Notes under the pieces: generated by a model
Told to the model about the DNA's origin: nothing
Database searches by the model: none
Seen by the model: only the letters and a program-made list of their open reading frames with translations
In this document: positions 1-6,700 of the stretch, one piece after another
Numbering within the stretch: the first letter of the stretch is position 1
How the letters are laid out: every line of letters begins with the position of its first letter
Assembly (NCBI GenBank): GCA_035293845.1
Contig: DATGMB010000051.1
Coordinates: 1 to 8,110, forward strand
Reading direction: 5' to 3'
Source of the DNA: DATGMB01 sp035293845
GTDB taxonomy: Bacteria; Acidobacteriota; Terriglobia; Bryobacterales; Bryobacteraceae
Length of the DNA stretch: 8,110 nucleotides
Made by a program: the position numbers and the translations under genes

Positions 1-1
1 T

Positions 2-160
2 ACCGCGAGCGCGCGAAAGGCGGGCATGACGGATGCGATGTTCGCGGAGCTGATGGCGGTGGTGGGGATGGCGAACGAGACCAACCGGCTGGCGAGCGGC
101 TACCAGGTGGAGATTGACGCCAAATTCCAGACGTCGTCCGCCGCGCCGGCGCGAACGTGA
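2..160 (+). CDS. Carboxymuconolactone decarboxylase/AhpD-like protein, C-terminal fragment
   Basis: The frame is open from the window edge to a TGA at 158-160 and gives 52 residues; the 5' end lies outside the window. The visible part reads as the last helices of a CMD/AhpD-fold protein: a helix around MTDAMFAELMAVVGM, then NETNRLASGYQVEID. This resembles the family pattern 'G-hydrophobic-(S/T)-(D/E)-x4-EL-hydrophobic-x-VVx-N-x2-NR-hydrophobic-A-x-G'. Family members are small all-helical oligomers that act as gamma-carboxymuconolactone decarboxylases, or as peroxidases/disulfide reductases through a CxxC pair. That catalytic part would be upstream, so reaction and substrate cannot be assigned. 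The next gene starts 30 nt downstream on the same strand, so co-transcription is likely. The family call rests on this tail only. Confidence 0.62.
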   Translation, partial: TASARKAGMTDAMFAELMAVVGMANETNRLASGYQVEIDAKFQTSSAAPART

Positions 161-190
161 GCGTTTGGTGTGGGCGCGTCGTAAGCCTGC

Positions 191-1261
191 ATGGACTCTG
201 ATGATCTTTATCGGGTGGTGGGCGGCCGCGCCGGGTGCCTGCGCCTATCGGAGGCGTTCTACGCCCGTGTGCAGCGGGACCCCGTGCTGCGGCCGTTGTT
301 TCCGGGCAAGAGCCTGCGCTGCGCGATAGAAGCTTTCGCCGCCTTTCTCGCTCAGTTCCTTGGCGGGCCTGCTGAAGATGCCCAGGAGCGGTGGTGGCTA
401 AGCCTGCGCGAATCGCATCTGCGTTTTTCCATTGGACCGCGCGAACGGCAAGCCTGGATGAGCAAGATGGCGGAAGCGCTCGATGCTGTGCCGCTCGATC
501 AGCCGGTCCGCGTTGCCTTGCGCGGCTTTTTCGAGCAATCCTCCGCGTACTTGGTGAATACCGGCCCCGTGCCGGGTGAGGCGGCGGCAGGTTGTCCGCC
601 GGACGATCGCATCCACGGCAAAATCGCGCAACGATGGGCCGAACAGCTTGCCTTGGATGGGCTGGTGGCGGCGATTCGCATGGGCATTGCAGAACGTGCT
701 CTGCAGTTGGCGCAGAGCCCCGTGCTTCAGGCCCGATTCGCGCGCGATCGCGCGGTCTTCGCGCACGCACTGGGACTGATGATCGGATGCGGCAGCGGCG
801 CGTTCCGCGAATATGCCGAACGCGAACTGGCGGCCGATCCGTCGCTCGCCCGGGTCCGCAACCGGTACGGCCGAACGCTGCTGCACGACGCCGCCGGGCA
901 CGCCGACTTGCGGATGCTGGAGCTGCTGCTTCGCCTGGGCGCCGATCCCAACGATCGGACGGCGGGCGGACACACGCCTCTGTACTGCGTAGCGAATCAG
1001 TCAACGTCCGGCGGCGGCGACGTTGTCCGCGCGCTGGTGCAAGCCGGAGCGCAGGTGGATACGCCATGTGGCGCGAAACGGTGCACTGCGCTCCACATGG
1101 CGGCGCGGCGGGGGAATACGGAAGTCGCCGAGGCACTGCTCGATTGCGGCGCGGACATCCATGCGCGGGACTCGGCCGGAGTGACGCCGCTCGGCCGGGC
1201 GAAAAACTGCCGCAAAACGGCGGTCGCTTCGCTGCTGGTATCGCGAGGTGCGCGAGCCTGA
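191..1261 (+). CDS. Group II truncated haemoglobin fused to C-terminal ankyrin repeats
   Basis: A 356-residue cytoplasmic protein without a signal peptide or membrane segment. Residues 5-125 form a 2-on-2 globin of the trHbO type. Aligned from memory to Mycobacterium tuberculosis trHbO, Tyr24 is B10, Phe37 is CD1, the GGP turn is 58-60, His76 is the proximal haem ligand (F8) and Trp89 is G8. Such globins bind O2 or NO and take part in NO/peroxide detoxification or redox sensing. Residues ~126-222 are a helical linker, possibly including degenerate ankyrin units. Residues ~224-356 hold four ankyrin repeats at about 227, 260, 297 and 330, with TLLHDAA, TPLYCVA, TALHMAA and TPLGRAK helix starts and GADPN/GADIH turns; these normally bind proteins. 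The ATG at 191 is chosen because the globin A helix begins at once, though no clear Shine-Dalgarno precedes it. The gene lies 30 nt after a CMD/AhpD-like gene and converges on the PepSY gene. The globin call is strong; the partner and ligand are unknown. Confidence 0.88.
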   Translation: MDSDDLYRVVGGRAGCLRLSEAFYARVQRDPVLRPLFPGKSLRCAIEAFAAFLAQFLGGPAEDAQERWWLSLRESHLRFSIGPRERQAWMSKMAEALDAVPLDQPVRVALRGFFEQSSAYLVNTGPVPGEAAAGCPPDDRIHGKIAQRWAEQLALDGLVAAIRMGIAERALQLAQSPVLQARFARDRAVFAHALGLMIGCGSGAFREYAERELAADPSLARVRNRYGRTLLHDAAGHADLRMLELLLRLGADPNDRTAGGHTPLYCVANQSTSGGGDVVRALVQAGAQVDTPCGAKRCTALHMAARRGNTEVAEALLDCGADIHARDSAGVTPLGRAKNCRKTAVASLLVSRGARA

Positions 1262-1266
1262 CCGGG

Positions 1267-1278
1267 AACCGCGCGGTT
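1267..1278. repeat. Short perfect palindrome between convergent genes
   Basis: AACCGCGCGGTT is a perfect 12-base palindrome in the 19-nt gap between the globin-ankyrin stop (1259-1261) and the PepSY stop (1281-1283). It could fold into a very small hairpin on either strand, and a TTTG follows on the plus strand. With at most 4-5 stem pairs and no real U-tract it is too weak to call an intrinsic terminator, but nothing else in this gap could end both transcripts. Confidence 0.3.
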
Positions 1279-1280
1279 TG

Positions 1281-2375
1281 TTAGATCGCGAGCTTCTTCA
1301 GCCAGATCACGAAGCCCGTCACCACCATGACGGCCAGCAGCAGGCTGGAGAGCGACATCACAATGTGGCCCGCGAGGCCGCCCGCATCGCCGGTGTGGAT
1401 GGAACGGTTGAAGCGGATCCAGCGGTAGCCCTGCGAATCGGTCAGAAAATTCCGCGCTTCGAGCACGCGGCCGGTGAACTGGTCGATGACGGCATCGCTA
1501 TGCGCACTGCCGGAGGTCTCTTCCGGCACGCGCACGACGACATCGTAGGCGCCCTTGGGATTTAGCGGCAGGAGAATCGTATCCACCGCGCCGGCCGGCA
1601 GCGCGCCGCGGGCGATTTCGATGGCGCGATCCACGCCGATCGGCGGGGTGCCGGGAGGCGCCGGCGCCGACTGCGGGCGCCGTCCGAATTTCGGCGGCGC
1701 GGAGTGGGTCAGCGAGTAGATCGCCTTCTCGCCCGATTGGAAGCCGATCAGGATTCCCGTGAAACCGGCGGCGAACAGAAACAGTCCCGCCCAGATCCCA
1801 ATTGCCAGATGCAGATCGAAACACCGCCGGAACCAGGACGCCTCCCGCCATTTGACGCTCGTCCGCTTGGTGCGCAGCCACAGCAACAGCCCGGTGGGCG
1901 CCAGCAGGCAGAGGATCAAACCGGCGCAGCTCACCACCACTTTACCAGCCGGAGCCCAGGGGTCCCGCTGCGGATTGGGAGCCAGCCGCAGATGGATCTG
2001 GTGGATCTGCGCCAGCACGCGGTCCGTCCGGGTGGGGCGTTTTACGCGGCCGAGGATCGCGCCGGTGTTCGGATTGACGGTGACGGTGGTCCCGTCGGTC
2101 AGGGCCATGCGCTGCGCCATATCGCGCCGGGGCAGGATTTCGACGGAGCCCACGTGCGCGGGCGCCGCCTGCCGCTCGACGGCGGCGATCAACGCTCCCT
2201 CCGGCATCGGCGCGGCGGCGGCGTGGGCTACGTACCACCTCGAAGGATGCAGCCAATGGTCGATATCGCCTTCGAAGGCGATGATGCTGCCGGTCAGACC
2301 GAGCACGGCGAGGAAGAGTCCGGCTGCCAGGCCGAGGCAAAGGTGAATCTTCAACAGCAGTTTTCGCGCCGTCAT
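1281..2375 (-). CDS. PepSY-associated transmembrane (PepSY_TM) protein
   Basis: A 364-residue inner-membrane protein of the PepSY_TM family (PiuB/FpvG-like). Four helices are visible at ~12-34, 144-167, 190-213 and 337-359, with large periplasmic PepSY-like loops at ~35-143 and 214-336. Family hallmarks include the first-helix entry KIHLCLGLAAGLF, the loop-end pair His125/His128, FDLHLAIGIWAGL with His189, and the C-terminal IHTGDAGGLAGH with His327 and His337. Such histidines are thought to bind haem or metal in relatives, some of which reduce ferric siderophores or accompany TonB-dependent receptors. The frame stays open to 2591, but the ATG at 2375 is preferred: it overlaps the upstream stop in TGATG, and the added 72 residues are unlike a membrane N-terminus and shadow the neighbour. 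Translation is probably coupled to the nucleoside hydrolase gene. The substrate and any iron role are inference; no receptor gene is in view. Confidence 0.85.
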   Translation of the reverse strand: MTARKLLLKIHLCLGLAAGLFLAVLGLTGSIIAFEGDIDHWLHPSRWYVAHAAAAPMPEGALIAAVERQAAPAHVGSVEILPRRDMAQRMALTDGTTVTVNPNTGAILGRVKRPTRTDRVLAQIHQIHLRLAPNPQRDPWAPAGKVVVSCAGLILCLLAPTGLLLWLRTKRTSVKWREASWFRRCFDLHLAIGIWAGLFLFAAGFTGILIGFQSGEKAIYSLTHSAPPKFGRRPQSAPAPPGTPPIGVDRAIEIARGALPAGAVDTILLPLNPKGAYDVVVRVPEETSGSAHSDAVIDQFTGRVLEARNFLTDSQGYRWIRFNRSIHTGDAGGLAGHIVMSLSSLLLAVMVVTGFVIWLKKLAI

Positions 2376-3412
2376 CACTCCGTCAGTTTCTCGCGGAACA
2401 GGGACCACATGCGGTTGTAGTCGAGCTGCAGCATCACTTGAACCGGTGTGGCGTTCGGCGCAAGCCGCCGGTCGAGAGGCACCGTCGAGCCGTAAAACCG
2501 GCCCCAGGCGCTGAGGACGTCGAGATAGCGGGTCTCGGATTTGGTCACGAAGCCGGGATCGATCAGGTACAGCGCGGCGAGCGAATCCCACAGGTAGGCG
2601 CTTGCCTGCGGGCGCTTTAGAAAGCCAGGGTAGCCGTTCCCGAGATCTTCGCGGAAGAGGCCGGTGATAGGCGTTTTGACGCGCACGATCTGGTCGAACT
2701 GCGCCTTGCGCAGCGGCGCGGTGTTGCAGATATCGAGGCCGAACATCACCTTTTGCGGGATGCGGGACCGGAGCACAATGCGGGCGGCTTCGGGGTCGAA
2801 CCAGAAGTTGAACTCGGCGGCAGGCGACGCGTTGCCCGGCACCCCGATATTCCCGCCCATGAAGACGATGCGCTTGATTTTGGTTTCGATCTCCGGCCGC
2901 AGGCGCAGCGCGAGCGCGATGTTCGTCATGGGACCGATCGCGAGAATAGTGACCTGTCCGGGGTTGCGCTCGATCTCCGAGATCAGGAACTCGACGGCGG
3001 CCTCGCGGTGAGGCTGGCGGCCGGTGAGGTGCGCTCCCGGCGCGGGCGCGACTTCCTGCGGGTCCTGGGCGAAGGCGCCGGTGTATTCGAGCTTGCCCCA
3101 GCGGCGCTCGAACTCGTGCGCCATGGCGGCGCTATGGACCAGAGGCGCTTCCGCTCCGGTGTAAACGGGCGTCTGCGGATGCTTCAGCAGGTCGAGGATG
3201 TGGAACATGTACTCGGCGCCCTGCGCGGGCCAGACGTTGCCGGGCACGATGGTGATGCCCGGGATTGTGACCTGCGAGGGGCTGCGCATGAGGATGACGA
3301 GAGCGGGACCATCGTCGCAGAAGGCGCAGGAGTCGGTATCGAAGAGCACGATCTCGCGCCCCGCGGCCGCGAGCGAAGAGGCGGCGGCAAGTGCCAGGAA
3401 GAGGCGCAGCAT
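2375..3412 (-). CDS. Exported nucleoside hydrolase, inosine-uridine preferring (IUNH) family
   Basis: A 345-residue protein. Residues 1-17 are a signal peptide (MLRLFLALAAASSLAAA), so the mature enzyme should be periplasmic or secreted, unlike the usual cytoplasmic members of ~310-330 residues. The fold shows in order: the N-terminal acidic motif with Asp25, Asp27, Asp33 and Asp34; Asn59 in ITIVPGN; PVYTGAEAPL at 82-91; LAIGPMTNIALAL at 157-169; MGG at 185-187; EFNFWFDPEAA at 200-210; and the calcium-ligand position Asp276 in YLWDSLAALYL. IUNH enzymes cut the N-glycosidic bond of nucleosides to a base and ribose, using a Ca2+ held by aspartates. Two oddities stand out. The first motif has six residues from Asp27 to Asp33, like the longer DTDMGNDVDD subfamily, but Phe31 replaces its inner Asp. 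Trp275 stands where the protozoan enzyme has the catalytic His. Substrate preference is therefore open. It is first in a two-gene operon with the PepSY gene. Confidence 0.85.
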   Translation of the reverse strand: MLRLFLALAAASSLAAAGREIVLFDTDSCAFCDDGPALVILMRSPSQVTIPGITIVPGNVWPAQGAEYMFHILDLLKHPQTPVYTGAEAPLVHSAAMAHEFERRWGKLEYTGAFAQDPQEVAPAPGAHLTGRQPHREAAVEFLISEIERNPGQVTILAIGPMTNIALALRLRPEIETKIKRIVFMGGNIGVPGNASPAAEFNFWFDPEAARIVLRSRIPQKVMFGLDICNTAPLRKAQFDQIVRVKTPITGLFREDLGNGYPGFLKRPQASAYLWDSLAALYLIDPGFVTKSETRYLDVLSAWGRFYGSTVPLDRRLAPNATPVQVMLQLDYNRMWSLFREKLTE

Positions 3413-3772
3413 TCTCTCAAATATAACAGCGCAAATGCGGATACCACCGGGGCGCGTGGCATGCCGTGAGCGGCTGGTGGATCATTGATGATCCACTTGG
3501 CCAAAATTCCCTCAATGAATTGAATAACTTACAAATGTTAGGTGGCTCTTCATGATCCACCTGCTGTCCGAACCAGCGCTGGGCGCGCCTCCTCATCCGC
3601 CGGCTCAACGGACTCGGCCTCAGCCGCGCACCGCCATCGGCATACAGAGACGGTGGGCCGCGAGGTGCGCCTTACCCAGGCGCCCTGGCCCGTGCCCCGG
3701 GGGCAGAATCGGGGGAAGAACCACGGCGATCCGCCTCAACTTTAGTCATGCTAAGATCGCTTTCGGCTCTCT
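3413..3772. other. Divergent intergenic region, no convincing gene
   Basis: This 360-nt stretch separates the divergent nucleoside hydrolase and propeller-protein genes and should hold both promoters. Short open frames exist on both strands (for example 3417-3608 minus and 3542-3745 plus), but none shows a recognisable domain or a good ribosome site. The notable content is an AT-rich island around 3501-3545 bounded by inverted repeats, described separately. The part from 3565 to 3740 is GC-rich with no structure I can support. No confident -35/-10 pair was found for either gene. TATATT near 3421, just upstream of the hydrolase ATG, is too close to the start codon to be a normal -10. Confidence 0.6.
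3473..3564. repeat. Inverted-repeat pair bounding an AT-rich island; candidate operator or mini-element
   Basis: The left part is a perfect 9-base inverted repeat with a 2-base centre, GTGGATCAT-TG-ATGATCCAC, at 3477-3496. The half-site ATGATCCAC recurs exactly at 3552-3560, inside a second dyad whose outer arms AGGTGG (3540-3545) and CCACCT (3557-3562) are complementary. Taken as long-range arms, 3473-3485 on the minus strand and 3552-3564 on the plus strand match at 12 of 13 positions, so the whole 92 bases form an inverted-repeat unit. The interior is clearly AT-rich (runs such as CAAAATT, GAATTGAATAA, ACAAATG) within otherwise GC-rich DNA, and TTGGCCAA at 3497-3504 is another palindrome. 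The dyads are directly visible. Whether they are repressor sites for the divergent genes or ends of a tiny mobile remnant is open. Confidence 0.55.
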
Positions 3773-6700
3773 GTGCGCTCCTCCACTCTTTGGCTCCTGT
3801 TCTGCGCCGCTGTCCCGTCCAGCCTCGCGGCGCAACCGATGATGCTCGAATACCCGCTCCCGGCGCAGCCGGGCGGAATCGCCAGGGGTCCCGACGGGAA
3901 TCTCTGGATCACTGAACCGGCCGCGAACCGAATCGCCAAAATCACCACGTCCGGAGCCGTAACCGAGTATGCGGTGCCGACGGCAGGCGCGTCGCCGTGG
4001 GAGATCGTGGCTGGGCCGGATGGCAATCTGTGGTTTACCGAGCCGCTGGCCAGCAACATCGGCAGGATTACACCGTCCGGCGCGATCACGGAATATCCGA
4101 TTCCCGGCCAGTCTCCCGCCGCGTGGAGTATCACCGCCGGACCGGACGGCAATCTCTGGTTCCTCGACAACATGGGCATCGCGAAGACAACGCCCTCCGG
4201 AGCGATGACGCAGTTTTCTCATGGCAGCGTGATAGAGGGCGAGAGCGAGATTGTTGCCGGGCCGGACGGGAATCTCTGGTTCACCGATTCACTGGCCGAC
4301 AAGGTGGCGCGAATTACGCCTTCGGGTTCGATTACGGATTATCCGCTCATGACCCCTCAACCGAACGGCGTCCAGTTGAACCCCACGAGTATTGCCGCGG
4401 GGCCGGACGGCAATCTGTGGGTCGTAGCCGGAGGCGCCCTCTGGCGGGTAACGACCGCAGGCAGCGCCGTCGAGTTCTTCACGCCCGCGCCCGCCGGCAT
4501 TGCCGCGGGGCCGGACGGTAACATCTGGTTCACGTCCGCCGGTAAGATTGTGAAGCTGGCGCCGGCCGGCACTTACACGCAATATCCTCTTCCGGCCGCC
4601 GGAGCGCAGGGCGGCGCAATCACCGCCGGTCCGGACGGCAACATCTGGTTCACCGAGCCGGGCAACAACCGCATCGCGAAACTGGTGGTGGCCACAGTTC
4701 CGGCGGATACGCTGCTCGGTTTGAGCGCGTCATCCCTGAGCTTTACCGCGCCCGCGACGGGCGCGCCCCCGCCCGCGCAGACGCTCTCGATCACGGCTCC
4801 GGCAGGCGCGGCGTACACGGCGGCCGCCGGGGTCATTTATGCAATCGGCGCTCCCTGGCTGAAGATTTCACCCTTCGGGAATCTCACGGGCAGCCAGATC
4901 CTCTCGGTCACCGTCAACCAGGCGTACTTCGGAGCTTACGGCGACTACCTCGGGAATATCTTGCTCACTTCGGGGAACGTCACGCAGATCGTGCTCGTGA
5001 CCATGCACCTTACCCAGCCGACGGTCAACGAGAACGTAATCGTCTCTCCAGGCAGCCTCAGTTTCACGTACACCCAGGGCGGGGCGGCGCCCACGCCCCA
5101 GTCGATCACCGCGAAGGATATGGATCCCGCCGCGGGCGCAATTCCCCTGACGATAACAACCAGTGTCCAATCGCCAGCGGGCGGCAAGTGGCTATCGCTG
5201 ACCAACGCGGACGGAACGCCGCTGACCGGCGGGACCGGGGCCACGAGCGGCAATGCCATCCTGGTACACGCCGATCCCACCGGGCTCGCGCCGGGAACTT
5301 ACACGGCGCAGATCTCCGTGACGCCGGTCGGCGGCAACGTGGACTACGTTTCTGTCTACTTGACGGTCAATGCGTCCGCGGTGGTGACTGCCAATCCCGC
5401 CTCACTCAGTTTCGTTTGGCAGACCGGTACCGCCACGCCGCTGCCGCAATCCGTGCAGGTGAGTGCGACGAGCACGACACAGCCGTTTTCGGTGGCGAAC
5501 GATTCGCCTGCGTGGCTGCGGGTGTTACAGCCGACGATCTTCGCGCCGGCGCCGATCTCGGTCTCGGTTGCGCCCGTGGGCCTGGCTGTCGGGACCTACA
5601 CGGGCACGCTCACGATCACGATGCCGCCGTCGACGGCGTCGGCAAAGGTGACGGTGACGCTGACCGTTCTGCCCGCGCCAACGGCAGTCGTCACGGTCTC
5701 GCCGCAATCCCTCGTCTTCTCGGTGACAGGAGCCGTTCCAGCCCCGCAGCAGAACTTGACGGTCTCGAATAGCGGCAACGGCTCGGCCTTCGTTACTGCC
5801 GCAGGCACGGTCGTCACCCCCGCGGGCGGGAGCTGGTTGATGGTGATGGCTGGCTCGGGCACGCTTCCGGCAGCCACCGGCGGGACTCCGGGAACATTCA
5901 GTATTCCGGTTGCGGTGGATCAGGCCGGGCTCACGCCGGGCTCCTATACCGCCACGATCACGATTACGGCGGGCTCGACGGTGCTGAAAGTGCCGGTTAC
6001 GCTGAATGTTGCCGCGGCTTCGACGGCGCTCACCGTCGTTCCCCTGTCGCTCGCCTTTAATTACATAGCCAATGGCAGTCTGCCGCCTGCGCAGACGGTG
6101 CAGGTGACCGCATCGGGGCCAGCGGTGCCTTTCACGGTGACCACGGACGGCTCCGCCTGGCTCAGCGTGTCGCCGCTTTCCAGCAACGCGCCGGCGAGCC
6201 TTACGGTGAGGATCGCGAGGAGCGGCTTGGACCCGGGAGTCTACAGCGGCTCGTTTCTGATCAAAGCCTCGGGCACGACGGCGCAGGTCCTGGTTTCACT
6301 CGTGGTCAAGCCTCCATCGCCCGTCCAGGAGTTTACCCTGACGCAGGCGAATGCGCAGCCGCAATATATTACGCTTGGCCCTGACGGCAACATTTGGTTT
6401 ACGGAGTTTTCGGCCGGCCAGGTGGGCAAAATCACGCCTGCCGGCACGGTCACGGAGTATCCGCTGAGTGCAAACTCCCGTCCGACCGGCATTACTCTGG
6501 GCCCGGACGGGTATCTATGGATTGCGGAGTATATTCCGGCCCGCATCGCGCGCATGAATGCGGCCGGGGCATTCAACGAATATACGATTCCCACGCCGCT
6601 CGCCGAGCCGTGGGAGATTGCGGCCGGTCCTGACGGCAATCTGTGGTTCACCGAATCGAATGCATCGAAGATCGGCCGGATTACGCCGGCGGGCGTGATC

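Noticed and set aside
398..973. A 191-codon antisense open frame inside the globin-ankyrin gene.
   Set aside because: Its composition is that of a GC-rich shadow frame (many Arg, Ala, Gln), it shows no domain, and the plus-strand protein is convincingly conserved.
2376..2591. A longer N-terminus for the PepSY protein starting at 2591.
   Set aside because: It would overlap the hydrolase by 216 bases and add 72 Arg-rich residues before the natural first membrane helix; the TGATG start at 2375 fits better.
3417..3608. A 63-codon open frame on the minus strand upstream of the nucleoside hydrolase.
   Set aside because: It has no recognisable domain or ribosome site, and spans the inverted-repeat island and the start region of the hydrolase.
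3749..3757. An extended -10 (TG-C-TAAGAT) for the propeller gene.
   Set aside because: Only four of six bases match, no -35 lies at the right distance, and it is only 16 bases from the GTG start.
3839..4711. CRISPR array or DNA satellite suggested by repeated GGNCCGGACGGCAAT strings.
   Set aside because: The repeats are in frame, degenerate at third codon positions and encode propeller blades; there are no constant repeats with unique spacers.
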